From Corbicula japonica (lineage: Eukaryota > Mollusca > Bivalvia > Venerida > Cyrenidae), in the NCBI GenBank assembly GCA_038501625.1, contig JAZAYU010000882.1:62001-126000 (forward strand): DNA of 64,000 nucleotides, given 5' to 3'. How positions within the stretch are numbered: the stretch's first letter is position 1; each line of letters opens with the position of its first letter. The translations under genes were made by a program, and so were the position numbers. Positions 29,760 to 44,379 of the stretch are shown here, one piece after another. Below the pieces are notes generated by a model that saw only the letters and a program-made list of their open reading frames with translations, ran no database searches and was not told the origin of the DNA.

Positions 29760-32700
29760 TGACCGCCGGAAACTGGCTATTCCATCAGCCAAACACTGTT
29801 AAAATAGAATAAAATTACTTCATTATGCCATATGAACGTGCCTTTGGAAAAATCCAATAACGGTCACATTTGCACGGTTGTTAGAGATATTTGAGGTGAG
29901 CTTATGGCCGAAATTTCAGCGCTCTTGACAGCCGGCAACCGGCTATTCCGTCAGCCAAACACTGTTAAAATAGAATAAAATGACTACATTATCCCATATG
30001 AACGTGCCTTTAGAAATATCCAATAACGGTCAAATTTGCACGGATGTTAGAGATATTTGAGGTGAGCTCATGGCCGAAATGTGAGGGCTCTTGACCGCCG
30101 GCCACCGGCTATTCCGGTAGCCAAACACTGTTAAAATAGAATAAAATGACTTCATTATCCCATATGAACGTGCCTTTGGAAAACCCAATAACGGGCAAAT
30201 TTGCACGGTTGTTAGAGATATTTGAGGTGAGCTTATGGCCGAAATTTCAGGGCTCTTGACCTCCGGCAACCGGCTATTCCGGCAGCCAAACACTTTTAAA
30301 ATAGAATAAAATGACTATATTATCCGATATGAACGTGCCTTTAGAAAAATCCAATAACGGTCAAATTTGCACGGTTGTTAGAGATATTTGAGGTGAGCTT
30401 ATGGCCGTAATTTCAGGGATCTTGACTTCCGGCAACCGGCTATTCCGGCAGCCAAACACTGTCAAAATACAATTAAATGACTACATTATCCCATATGAAC
30501 GTGCCTTTGGAAAAATCCAAAAACGGTCAAATTTGCACGGTTGTTAGAGACATTTGAGGTGAGTTTGTGGCCGAAATTTTAGGGCGTTGACCTCCGGCAA
30601 CCGGCTATTCCGGCAGCCAAACACTGTTAAAATATAATAAAACGACTATATTATCCCATATGAATGTGCCTTTGGAAAAATCCAATTACGGTCAAATTTG
30701 CACGGTTGTTAGAGATATTTGAGGTGAGCTTATGGCCGAAATTTCAGGGCTCTTGACCGCCGGCAACCGGGTATTCCGGCAGCCAAACTCTGATAAATAG
30801 AATAAAATGACTACATTATCCCATATGAACGTGCCTTTGAAAAAATCCAATAACGGTCAAATTTGCACGGTTGTTAGAGATATTTGAGATAAGCTGATGG
30901 CCGAAATTTCAGGGCTCTTGACCGCCGGCAACCGGCTTTTCCGGCAGCCAAACACTGTTAAAATAGAATAAAATGACTACATTATCCCATATAAAACGTG
31001 CCTTTGGAAAAATCCAATAACGGTCAAATTTGCACGGTTGTTAGAGTTATTTGAAGTGAGCTTATGGTCGAAATTTCAGGGCTCTTGACCGCCGGAAACC
31101 GGCTATTCCGGCAGCCAAACACTGTTAAAATAGAATAAAATGACTACATTATCCCATATGAACGTGCCTTTGGAAAAATCCAATAACGGTCAAATTTGCA
31201 CGGGTGTTAGAGATATTTGAGGTGAGCTTATGGCCGAACTTTCAGGGCTCTTGATAGCCGGCAACCGGCTATTCAGGCAGCCAAACAACTGTTAAAATAG
31301 AATAAAATGACTACATTATCCCATATGAACGTGCCTTTGGAAAAATCCAATAACGGTCAAATTTGCACGGTTGTTAGAGATATTTCAGGTGATCTTATGG
31401 CCGAAATTTCAGGGCTCTTGACCGCCGGAAACTGGCTATTCCATCAGCCAAACACTGTTAAAATAGAATAAAATTACTTCATTATGCCATATGAACGTGC
31501 CTTTGGAAAAATCCAATAACGGTCAAATTTGCACGGTTGTTAGAGATATTTGAGGTGAGCTTATGGCCGAAATTTCAGCGCTCTTGACAGCCGGCAACCG
31601 GCTATTCCGTCAGCCAAACACTGTTAAAATAGAATAAAATGACTACATTATCCCATATGAACTTGCCTTTAGAAATATCCAATAACGGTCAAATTTGCAC
31701 GGATGTTAGAGATATTTGAGGTGAGCTCATGGCCGAAATTTCAGGGCTCTTGACCGCCGGCCACCGGCTATTCCGGTAGCCAAACACTGTTAAAATAGAA
31801 TAAAATGACTTCATTATCCCATATGAACGTGCCTTTGGAAAACCCAATAACGGGCAAATTTGCACGGTTGTTAGAGATATTTGAGGTGAGCTTATGGCCG
31901 AAATTTCAGGGCTCTTGACCTCCGGCAACCGGCTATTCCGGCAGCCAAACACTTTTAAAATAGAATAAAATGACTATATTATCCGATATGAACGTGCCTT
32001 TAGAAAAATCCAATAACGGTCAAATTTGCACGGTTGTTAGAGATATTTGAGGTGAGCTTATGGCCGTAATTTCAGGGATCTTGACTTCCGGCAACCGGCT
32101 ATTCCGGCAGCCAAACACTGTCAAAATACAATTAAATGACTACATTATCCCATATGAACGTGCCTTTGGAAAAATCCAAAAACGGTCAAATTTTGCACGG
32201 TTGTTAGAGACATTTGAGGTGAGTTTGTGGCCGAAATTTTAGGGCGTTGACCTCCGGCAACCGGCTATTCCGGCAGCCAAACTTTGTTAAAATATAATAA
32301 AACGACTATATTATCCCATATGAATGTGCCTTTGGAAAAATCCAATTACGGTCAAATTTGCACGGTTGTTAGAGATATTTGAGGTGAGCTTATGGCCGAA
32401 ATTTCAGGGCTCTTGACCGCCGGCAACCGGGTATTCCGGCAGCCAAACTCTGATAAATAGAATAAAATGACTACATTATCCCATATGAACGTGCCTTTGA
32501 AAAAATCCAATAACGGTCAAATTTGCACGGTTGTTAGAGATATTTGAGATAAGCTGATGGCCGAAATTTCAGGGCTGTTGACCTCCGGCAACCGGCTATT
32601 CCGGCAGCCAAACACTGTTACAATAAAATGACTACATTATCCCAAATAAAACGTGCCTTTGGAAAAATCCAATAACGGTCAAATTTGCACGGTTGTTAGA

Positions 32701-33400
32701 GTTATTTGAAGTGAGCTTATGGTCGAAATTTCAGGGCTCTTGACCGCCGGAAACTGGCTATTCGATCAGCCAAACATTGTTAAAATAGAATAAAATGACT
32801 ACATTATCCCATATGAACGTGCCTTTGGAAAAATCCAATAACGGTCAAATTTGCACGGGTGTTAGAGATATTTGAGGTGAGCTTATGGCCGAACTTTCAG
32901 GGCTCTTGATAGCCGGCAACCGGCTATTCCGGCAGCCAAACAATGTTAAAATAGAATAAAATGACTACATTATCCCATATGAACGTGCCTTTGGAAAAAT
33001 CCAATAACGGTCAAATTTGCACGGTTGTTAGAGATATTTGAGGTGATCTTATGGCCGAAATTTCAGGGCTCTTGACCGCCGGAAACTGGCTATTCCATCA
33101 GCCAACCACTGTTAAAATATAATAAAATTACTTCATTATGCCATATGAACGTGCCTTTGGAAAAATCCAATAACGGTCAAATTTGCACGGTTGTTAGAGA
33201 TATTTGAGGTGAGCTTATGGCCGAAATTTCAGGGCTCTTGACAGCCGGCAACCGGCTATTCCGTCAGCCAAACACTGTTAAAATAGAATAAAATGACTAC
33301 ATTATCCCATATGAACGTGCCTTTGGAAAAATCCAATAACGGTCAAATTTGCACGGGTGTTAGAGATATTTGAGGTGAGCTTATGGCCGAACTTTCAGGG
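29760..33400. repeat. Higher-order repeat, about 1659 bp period (10 monomers), two full copies and a partial third
   Basis: Two 87-codon minus-strand frames at 30030-30293 and 31689-31952 are near identical and 1659 apart. Shared variants include ACGGATGTTAGAG, GGCCACCGGCTATTCCGGTA, AACCCAATAACGGGC, GACATTTGAGGTGAGTTTGT and GAGATAAGCTGATGG. A third partial copy continues to about 33,400 with offset 1643. Pieces from 29290-29700 also recur at 33430-33870 (offset 4138). Confidence 0.85.
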
Positions 33401-36400
33401 CTCTTGATAGCCGGCAACCGGCTATTCCGGTAGCCAAACACTGTTAAAATAGAATAAAATGACTTCATGATCCCATATGAACGTGCCTTTGGAAAACCCA
33501 ATAACGGTCAAATTTGCACGGTTGTTAGAGATATGTGAGGTGAGCTTATGGCCGAAATTTCAGGGCTCTTGACCGCCTGCAACCGGCTTATCCGGCAGCC
33601 AAACACTGTTAAAATAGAATAAAATGACTACATTATCCCATATGAACGTGCCTTTGGAAAAATCCAGTAACGGTCAAATTTGCACGGTTGTTAGAGATAT
33701 TTGAGGTGAGCTTATGGCCGGAATTTCAGGGCTCTTGACCGCCGGCAACCGGCTATTCCGGCAGCCAAACACTGTGACAATAAAATGACTACATTTTCCC
33801 AAATAAAACGTGCCTTTGAAAAAATCCAATAACGGTCAAATTTGCACGGTTGTAAGAGTTATTTGAGGTGATCTTATCGGTCAAATTTGCATGGTAGAGA
33901 TATTTGAGGTGAGCTTATGGCCGAAATTTCAGGGCTCTTTACCGCCGGAAACCTTCTATTCCATCAGCCAAACTCTGTTAAAATAGAACGAAATGACTAC
34001 ATTACCCCATATGAACTTGCCTTTGGAAAAATCCAATAACGTTCAAATTTGCACGGTTGTTAGAGATATTTGAGGTGAGCTCATGGCCGAAATTTCAGGG
34101 CTCTTGACCGCCGGCAACCGGCTATTCCGGTAGCCAAACACTCTTAAAATAGAATAAAATGACTTCATTATCCCATATGAACGTGCCTTTGGAAAACCCA
34201 ATAACGGTCAAATTTGCACGGTTGTTAGAGATATTTGAGGTGAGCTTATGGCCGACATTTCAGGGCTCTTGACCGCCGGCAACCGGCTATTCCGGCAGCC
34301 AAACACTTTTAACATAGAATAAAATGACTATATTATCCCATATGAACGTGCCTTTAGAACAATCCAATAACGGTCAAATTTGCACGGTTGTTAGAGATAT
34401 TTGAGGTAAGCTTATGGCCGAAATTTCATGGCTCTTGACCGCCGGCAACCGGCTATTCCGGCAGCCAAACACTGATAAATAGAATAAAATGACTACATTA
34501 TCCAAACACTGTTACAATAAAATGACTACATTATCCCAAATAAAACGTGCCTTTGGAAAAATCCAATAACGGTCAAATTTGCACGGTTGTTAGAGATATT
34601 TGAGGTGAGCTTATGGCCGAAATTTCAGGGCTCTTGACCGCCGGCAACCGGGTATTCCGGTAGCCAAACACTGTTAAAATAGAATAAAATGACTTCATTA
34701 TCCCATATGAACTTGCCTTTGGAAAATCCAATAACGGTCAAATTTGCACGGTTGTTAGAGATATTTGAGGTGAGCTTATGGCCAAAATTTCAGGGCTCTT
34801 GACCACCGGCAACCGGCTATTCCGGCAGCCAAACACGGTTAAATCAGAATAAAATGAGTACATTATCCCATATGAACGTGCCGTGTGACAAATTCAATAA
34901 CGGTCAAATTTGCACGGTTGTTAGAGATATTTGAGGTGAGCTTATGACCGAAATTTCAGGGCTGTGACAGCCGGCAACCGGCTATTCCGTCAGCCAAACA
35001 CTGTTAAAATAGAATAAAATGACTACATTATCCCATATGAACGTGCCTTTGGAAAAATCCAATAACGGTCAAATTTGCACGGTTGTTAGAGATATTTGAG
35101 GTGAGCTTATGGCCGAACTTTCAGGGCTCTTGACAGCCGGCAACCGGCTATTCCGGCAGCCAAACACTGTTAAAATTGAATAAAATGACTACATTATCCC
35201 ATATGAACGTGCCTTTGGAAAAATCCAATAACGGTCAAATTTGCACGGTTGTTAGAGATATTTGAGGTGAGCTTATGGCCGAAATTTCAGGGCTCTTGAC
35301 CGCCGGCAACCGGATATTCCGGCAGCCAAAAACTGTTAGAATAAAATGACTACATTATACCAAATAAAACGTGCCTTTGGAAAAATCCAATAACGGTCAA
35401 ATTTGCATGGTAGAGATATTTGAGGTGAGCTTATGGCCGAAATTTCAGGGCTCTTGACCGCCGGAAACCTTCTATTCCATCAGCCAAACACTGTTAAAAT
35501 AGAATACAATGACTACATTATCCCATATGAACGTGCCTTTGGAAAAATCCAATAACGGTCAAATTTGCACGGTTGTTAGAGATATTTGAGGTGAGCTTAT
35601 GGCCGAAATTTCAGGGCTCTTGACCGCCGGTAACCGGCTATTTCGGCAGCCAAACTTTGTTAAATAGAATAAAATGACTACATTATCCCATATGAACGTG
35701 CCTTTGGAAAAATCCAATTACGGTCAATTTTGCACGGTTGTTAGAGATATTTGAGGTGAGATTATGGCCGAAATTTCAGGGCTCTTGACCGCCGGCAACC
35801 GCCTATTCAGGCAGCCAAACACTGATAAATAGAATAAAATGACTACATTATCCCATATGAACGTGCCTTTGGAAAAATCCAATAACGGTCAAATTTGCAT
35901 GGTTGTTAGAGATATTTGAGGTAAGCTTATGGCCGAAATTTCAGGGCTGTTGACCGCTGGCAACCGGCTTTTCCGGCAGCCAAACACTGTTAAAATAGAA
36001 TAAAATGACTATATTATCCCATATGAACGTGCCTTTGGAAATATCCAATAACGGTCATACTTGCACGGTTGTTAGAGATATATGAGGTGAGCTTATGGCC
36101 GAAATTTCAGGGCTCTTGACCGCCGGCAACCGGCTCTTCCGGCAGCCAAACACTGTTAAAATAGAATAAAATGACTATAATATCCCATATGAACGTGCCT
36201 TTTGAAAAACACAATAAAGGTCAAATTTGCACGGTTGTAAAAAATGTTTGAGGTGAGCTTATGGCCGAAATTTCAGGGCTCTTGACCGCCGGCCAGAGGC
36301 TATTCCGGCAGCCAAACACTGTTACAATAGAATAAAATGACTACATTTTCCCATATGAACGTGCCTTTTAAAAATCCAATAACGGTCAAATTTGCACGGT

Positions 36401-36989
36401 TGTTAGAGATATTTGAGGTGAGCTGATGACCGAAATTTCAGTGCTCTTGACCGCCGGCAACCGGCTATTCCGCCTGACAACATTATCCCATTTGAACGTG
36501 CCTTTGGAAAAATCCAATAACGGTCAAATTTGCATGGTTGTTAGAGATATTTGAGGTGAGCTTATGGCCGAAACTTCAGGGCTCTTGACCGCCGGCAACC
36601 GGCTATTCCGCCAGCCAAACTCTGTTAAAATAGAATAAAATTACTACATTATCCCACATCAACGTGCCTTTGAAAAAATCCAATAACTGTCGAATTTGCA
36701 CGGTTGTTAGAGATATTTGTGGTGAGCTTATGGCCGAAATTTTAGGGCTCTTGACCGCCGGCAAGCGGCTATTCCGGCAGCCAAACACTGTTAAAATAGA
36801 ATAAAATGACTATATTATCCCATATGAACGTGCCTTTGGAAAAATCCAATAACGGTCAAATTTGCACGGTTGTTAGAGATATTTGAGGTGAGCTCATGGC
36901 CGAAATTTCAGGGCTCTTGACCGCCGGCAACCGGCTATTCCGTCAGCCAAACACTTTTAAAATAGAATAAAATGACTATATTATCCCAT

Positions 36990-39900
36990 ATGAACGTGCC
37001 TATGGAAAAATCCAATAACGGTCAAATTTGCACGGTTGTTAAAGATATTTGAGGTAAGCTTATGGCCGAAATTTCAGGGCTCTTGACCGAGGGCAACCGG
37101 CTATTCCGCCAGCCAAACACAGTTAAAATAGAATAAAATGACTGCATTATCCCATATGAACGTGCCTTTAGAAAAATACAATAACGGTCAAATTTGCACG
37201 GTTGTTAAAAACATTAGAGGTGAGCTTATGGCCGAACTTTCAGGGTTCTTGACCGCCGGCAACCGGCTTTTCCGGCAGCCAAACTGTGTAAATTTAGAAT
37301 AAAATGACTACATTATCCCATATGAACATGCCTTTGGAAAAATCCAATAACGGTCAAATTTGCACGGTTGTTAGAGATATTTGAGGCGAGCTTATGGCCG
37401 AAATTTCAGGGCTCTTGACCGCCGGCAACAGGCTATTCCGGCAGCCAAACACTGTTAAAATAGAATAAAATGACTACATTATCCCATATGAACGTGCCTT
37501 TTAAAAACCCAATAATGGTCAAATTTGCATGGTTGTTAGAGATATTTGAGGTGAGCTTATGGCCGAAATTTCAGGGCCCTTGTCCGCCGGCAACCGGCTA
37601 TTCCGGCAGCCAAACACTGTTAAAATAGAATAAAATGACTATATTATCCCATATGAACGTGCCTTTAGAAAAATACAATAACGGTAAAATTTGCACGGTT
37701 GTTAGAAATGTTTAAGGTGAGCTTATGGCCGAAATTTCAGGGCTCTTGACCGCCGGCAACCGGCTATTCCGTCAGCCAAACTTTGTTAAAATAGAATAAA
37801 ATGACTACATTATCCCATACTAAGGTGCCTTTGGAAAAATCCAATAACGGTCAAATGTGCACGGTTGTAAGAGATATTTGAGGTGAGCTTATGGCCGAAA
37901 TTTCAGGGCTCTTGACCGCCGGCAACAAGCTATAGCGGCAGCCAAACACTGTTAAAATAAAATAAAATGACTACATTATCCCATATGAACGTGCCTTTGG
38001 AAAAATCCAATAACGGTCAAATTTGCACGCTTGTTAGAGATATTTGAGGTGAGCTTATGGCCGAAGTTTCAGGGCTCTTGATCCCCGGCAACCGGCTATT
38101 CCGGCAGCCAAACACTTTTAAAATAGAATAAAATGTCTATATTATCCCATATGAACGTGCCTTTGGAAAAATCCAATAACGGTCAAATTTGCACGGTTGT
38201 TAGAGATATTTGAGGTGAGCTTATTGCCGAAATATCAGGGCTCTTGACCACCGGCAACCGGCTATTCCGGCAGCCAAACACTGTTAAAATAGAGTAAAAT
38301 GACTACATTAACCCATATGAAAGTTTGGAAAAATCCAATAACGTTCAAATTTCCACGGTTATTAGAGATATTTGAGGTGAGCTTATGGCCGAAATTTCAG
38401 GGCTCTTGACCGCCGGCAACCGGCTATTCCGGCAGCCAAACACTGATAAAATGACTATTTTATCCCAAATAAAACGTGCCTTTGGAAAAATCCAATAACG
38501 GTCAAATTTGCACGCTTGTTAGAGATATTTGAGGTGAGCTAAAGGCCAAATTTGAGGGCTCTTGACAGCCGGAAACCGGTTATTCCGTCAGCCAAACACT
38601 GTTAAAATAGAATAAAATGACTACATTATCCCATATGAACGTGCCTTTGGAAAATCCAATAACGGTCAAATTTGCACGGATGTTAGAGATATTTGAGGTG
38701 AGCTAATGGCCGAAATTTCAGGGTTATTGACCTCCGGAAATCGGCTATTCCGTCAGCCAAACACTGTTAAAATAGAATAAAATGACTACATTATCCCATA
38801 TGAACGTGCCTTTGGGAAAAATCCAATAACGGTCAAATTTGCACGGTTGTTAGAGATATTTGAGGTGAGCTTATAGCCGAAATTTCAGGGCTCTTGACCC
38901 CCGGCAACAGGCTATTCCGGCAGCCAAACACTGTTAAAATAGAATAAAATGACTATATTATACCATATGAACGTGCCTTTGGAAAAATCCAATAACGGTC
39001 AAATTTGCACGGTTGTTAGAGATATTTGAGGGGAGCTTATGGCCGAAGTTTCAGGGCTCTTGATCCCCGGCAACCGGCTTTTCCGTCAGCCAGACTCTGT
39101 TAAAATACAATAAAATGACTATATTATCCCTCATGAACGTGCCTTTGGAAAAATCCAATAACGGTCAAATTTGCACGGTTGTTAGAGATATTTGAGATGA
39201 GCTTATGGCCGAAATTTCAGGGCTCTTGACCGCCGGCAACCGGCTATTCCGGCAGCCAAACACTGTTAAAATAGAATAAAATGACTATATTATCCCATAT
39301 TAAGGTGCCTTTGGAAAAATCCAATAACGGTCAAATTTGCATGGTTGTTAGAGATATTTGAGGTGAGCTTATGGCCGAAATTTCAGGGCCCTTGTCCGCC
39401 GCCAACCGGCTATTCCGGCAGCCAAACACTGTTAAAATAGAATAAAATGACTATATTATCCGATATGAACGTGCCTTTAGAAACATACAATAATACAATA
39501 ACGGTCAAATTTGCACGGTTGTTAGAAATGTTTTAGTGGAGCTTATGGCCGAAATTTCAGGGCTCTTGACCGCCGGCAACCGGCTTTTCCTGCAGCCAAA
39601 CACTGTTAAAATAGAATAAAATGACTTCATTATCCCATATGAACTTGCCTTTGGAAAATCCAATAACGGTCAAATTTGCACGGTTGTTAGAGATATTTGA
39701 GGTGAGCTTATGGCCAAAATTTCAGGGCTCTTGACCACCGGCAACCGGCTATTCCGGCAGCCAAACACGGTTAAATCAGAATAAAATGAGTACATTATCC
39801 CATATGAACGTGCCGTGTGACAAATTCAATAACGGTCAAATTTGCACGGTTGTTAGAGATATTTGAGGTGAGCTTATGGCCGAAATTTCAGGGCTGTTGA

Positions 39901-42900
39901 CCGCTGGCAACCGGCTATTCCGGCAGCCAAACACTGTTAAAATAGAGTAAAATGACTACATAAACCCATATGAAAGTTTGGAAAAATCCAATAACGTTCA
40001 AATTTCCACGGTTATTAGAGATATTTGAGGTGAGCTTATGGCCGAAATTTCAGGGCTCTTGACCGCCGGCAACCGGCTATTCCGGCAGCCAAACACTGAA
40101 AAAATGACTACATTATCCCAAATAAAACGTGCCTTTGGAAAAATCCAATAACGGTCAAATTTGCACGCTTGTTAGAGATATTTGAGGTGAGCTAAAGGCC
40201 GAAATTTGAGGGCTCTTGACAGCCGGAAACCGGCTATTCCGTCAGCCAAACACTGTTAAAATATAATAAAATGACTACATTATCCCATATGAACGTGCCT
40301 TTGGAAAAATCCAATAACGGTCAAATTTGCACGCTTGTTAGAGATATTTGAGGTGAGCTTATGGCCGAAATTTCAGGGCTCTTGACCGCCGGCAACCGGC
40401 TATTCCGGCAGCCAAACACTGATAAAATGACTACATTATCCCAAATAAAACGTGCCTTTGGAAAAATCCAATAACGGTCAAATTTTGCACGGTTGTTAGA
40501 GACATTTGAGGTGAGTTTGTTGCCGAAATATCAGGGCTCTTGACCGCCGGCAACCGGCTATTCCGTCAGCCAAACACTGTTAAAATATAATAAAATGACT
40601 ACATTATCCCATATGAACGTGCCTATGGAAAAATCCAATAACGGCCAAATTTGCACGGTTGTTAAAGATATTTGAGGTAAGCTTATGGCCGAAATTTCAA
40701 GGCTCTTGACCGAGGGCAACCGGCTATTCCGCCAGCCAAACACAGTTAAAATAGAATAAAATGACTGCATTATCCCATATGAACGTGCCTTTAGAAAAAT
40801 ACAATAACAGTCAAATTTGCACGGTTGTTAAAAACATTAGAGGTGAGCTTATGGCCGAAATTTCAGGGTTCTTGACCGCCGGCAACCGGCTTTTCCGGCA
40901 GCCAAACTGTGTAAATTTAGAATAAAATGACTACATTATCCCATATGAACATGCCTTTGGAAAAATCCAATAACGGTCAAATTTGCACGGTTGTTAGAGA
41001 TATTTGAGGCGAGCTTATGGCCGAAATTTCAGGGCTCTTGACCGCCGGCAACAGGCTATTCCGGCAGCCAAACACTGTTAAAATAGAATAAAATGACTAC
41101 ATTATCCCATATGAACGTGCCTTTTAAAAACCCAATAATGGTCAAATTTGCATGGTTGTTAGAGATATTTGAGGTGAGCTTATGGCCGAAATTTCAGGGC
41201 CCTTGTCCGCCGGCAACCGGCTATTCCGGCAGCCAAACACTGTTAAAATAGAATAAAATGACTATATTATCCCATATGAACGTGCCTTTAGAAAAATACA
41301 ATAACGGTAAAATTTGCACTGTTGTTAGAAATGTTTAAGGTGAGCTTATGGCCGAAATTTCAGGGCTCTTGACCGCCGGCAACCGGCTATTCCGTCAGCC
41401 AAACTTTGTTAAAATAGAATAAAATGACTACATTATCCCATACTAAGGTGCCTTTGGAAAAATCCAATAACGGTCAAATGTGCACGGTTGTAAGAGATAT
41501 TTGAGGTGAGCTTATGGCCGAAATTTCAGGGCTCCTGACCGCCGGCAACAAGCTATAGCGGCAGCCAAACACTGTTAAAATAAAATAAAATGACTACATT
41601 ATCCCATATGAACGTGCCTTTGGAAAAATCCAATAACGGTCAAATTTGCACGCTTGTTAGAGATATTTGAGGTGAGCTTATGGCCGAAGTTTCAGGGCTC
41701 TTGATCCCCGGCAACCGGCTATTCCGGCAGCCAAACACTTTTAAAATAGAATAAAATGTCTATATTATCCCATATGAACGTGCCTTTGGAAAAATCCAAT
41801 AACGGTCAAATTTGCACGGTTGTTAGAGATATTTGAGGTGAGCTTATTGCCGAAATATCAGGGCTCTTGACCACCGGCAACCGGCTATTCCGGCAGCCAA
41901 ACACTGTTAAAATAGAGTAAAATGACTACATTAACCCATATGAAAGTTTGGAAAAATCCAATAACGTTCAAATTTCCACGGTTATTAGAGATATTTGAGG
42001 TGAGCTTATGGCCGAAATTTCAGGGCTCTTGACCGCCGGCAACCGGCTATTCCGGCAGCCAAACACTGATAAAATGACTATTTTATCCCAAATAAAACGT
42101 GCCTTTGGAAAAATCCAATAACGGTCAAATTTGCACGCTTGTTAGAGATATTTGAGGTGAGCTAAAGGCCAAATTTGAGGGCTCTTGACAGCCGGAAACC
42201 GGTTATTCCGTCAGCCAAACACTGTTAAAATAGAATAAAATGACTACATTATCCCATATGAACGTGCCTTTGGAAAATCCAATAACGGTCAAATTTGCAC
42301 GGATGTTAGAGATATTTGAGGTGAGCTAATGGCCGAAATTTCAGGGTTATTGACCTCCGGAAATTGGCTATTCCGTCAGCCAAACACTGTTAAAATAGAA
42401 TAAAATGACTACATTATCCCATATGAACGTGCCTTTGGGAAAAATCCAATAACGGTCAAATTTGCACGGTTGTTAGAGATATTTGAGGTGAGCTTATAGC
42501 CGAAATTTCAGGGCTCTTGACCCCCGGCAACAGGCTATTCCGGCAGCCAAACACTGTTAAAATAGAATAAAATGACTATATTATACCATATGAACGTGCC
42601 TTTGGAAAAATCCAATAACGGTCAAATTTGCACGGTTGTTAGAGATATTTGAGGGGAGCTTATGGCCGAAGTTTCAGGGCTCTTGATCCCCGGCAACCGG
42701 CTTTTCCGTCAGCCAGACTCTGTTAAAATACAATAAAATGACTATATTATCCCTCATGAACGTGCCTTTGGAAAAATCCAATAACGGTCAAATTTGCACG
42801 GTTGTTAGAGATATTTGAGATGAGCTTATGGCCGAAATTTCAGGGCTCTTGACCGCCGGCAACCGGCTATTCCGGCAGTCAAACACTGTTAAAATAGAAT

Positions 42901-43150
42901 AAAATGACTATATTATCCCATATGAACGTGCCTTTGGAAAAATCCAATAACGGTCAAATTTGCATGGTTGTTAGAGATATTTGAGGTGAGCTTATGGCCG
43001 AAATTTCAGGGCCCTTGTCCGCCGGCAACCGGCTATTCCGGCAGCCAAACACTGTTAAAATAGAATAAAATGACTATATTATCCGATATGAACGTGCCTT
43101 TAGAAAAATACAATAACGGTCAAATTTGCACGGTTGTTAGAAATGTTTTA
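36990..43150. repeat. Higher-order duplication, about 3623 bp period (22 monomers)
   Basis: 36990-39530 is repeated at 40613-43150. The offset is 3623 at ACCGAGGGCAACC (37086/40709) and at AAACTGTGTAAATTTAG (37281/40904). It falls to 3615 after 39490, where the first copy has 8 extra bases (TAATACAA). The two copies share dozens of private variants and differ little. The stretch between them (39,600-40,600) holds other module pieces, including one shared with 34,700-34,980. Confidence 0.9.
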
Positions 43151-44379
43151 GTTGAGCTTATGGCCGAAATTTCAGGGCTCTTGACCGCCGGCAACCGGCT
43201 ATTGCGTCAGCTAAACTTTGTTAAAATAGAATAAAATGACTACATTATCCCATACTAAGGTGCCTTTGGAAAAATCCAATAACGGTCAAATGTGCACGGT
43301 TGTTAGAGATGATTAAGATGAGCTTATGGCCGAAATTTCAGGGCTCCTGACCGCCGGTAACAAGCTATTCCGGCAGCCAAACACTGTTAAAATAAAATAA
43401 AATGACTACATTATCCCAAATGAACGTGTCTTTGGAAAAATCCAATAACGGTCAAATTTGCACGCTTGTTAGAGATATTTGAGGTGAGCTTATGGCCGAA
43501 GTTTCAGGGCTCTTGATCCCTGGCAACCTGCTATTCCGGCAGCCAAACACTGTTAAAATAGAATAAAATGACTACATTATCGCATATGAACGTGCCTTTT
43601 GAAAAATCCAATAACGGTCAAATTTGCACGGTTGTTAGAGATATTTGAGGTGAGCTTATTGCCGAAATTTCAGGGCTTTTGACCACCGACAACCGGCTAT
43701 TCCGGCAGCCAAACACTGTTAAAATAGAGTAAAATGACTACATAAACCCATATGAAAGTTTGGAAAAATCCAATAACGTTCAAATTTCCACGGTTATTAG
43801 AGATATTTGAGGTGAGCTTATGGCCGAAATTTCAGGGCTCTTGACCGCCGGCAACCGGCTAATCCGGCAGCCAAACACTGATAAAATGACTACATTATCC
43901 CAAATAAAACGTACCTTTGGAAAAATCCAATAACGGTCAAATTTGCACGCTTGTTAGAGATATTTGAGGTGAGGTAAAGGCCGAAATTTGAGGGCTCTTG
44001 ACAGCCGGAAACCGGCTATTCCGTCAGCCAAACACTGTTAAAATAGAATAAAATGACTACATTATCCCATATGAACGTGCCTTTGGAAAATCCAATAACG
44101 GTCAAATTTGCACGGATGTTAGAGATATTTGAGGTGAGCTAATGGCCGAAATTTCAGGGTTATTGACCTCCGGAAATCGGCTATTCCGTCAGCCAAACAC
44201 TGTTAAAATAGAATAAAATGACTACATTATCCCATATGAACGTGCCTGTGGGAAAAATCCAATAACGGTCATATTTGCACGGTTGTTGTAGGTATTTGAG
44301 ATGAGCTTATGGCCGAAATTTCAGGGCTCTTCACCGCCGGCAACAGGCTATTCCGGCAGCCAAACACTGTTAAAATAGA

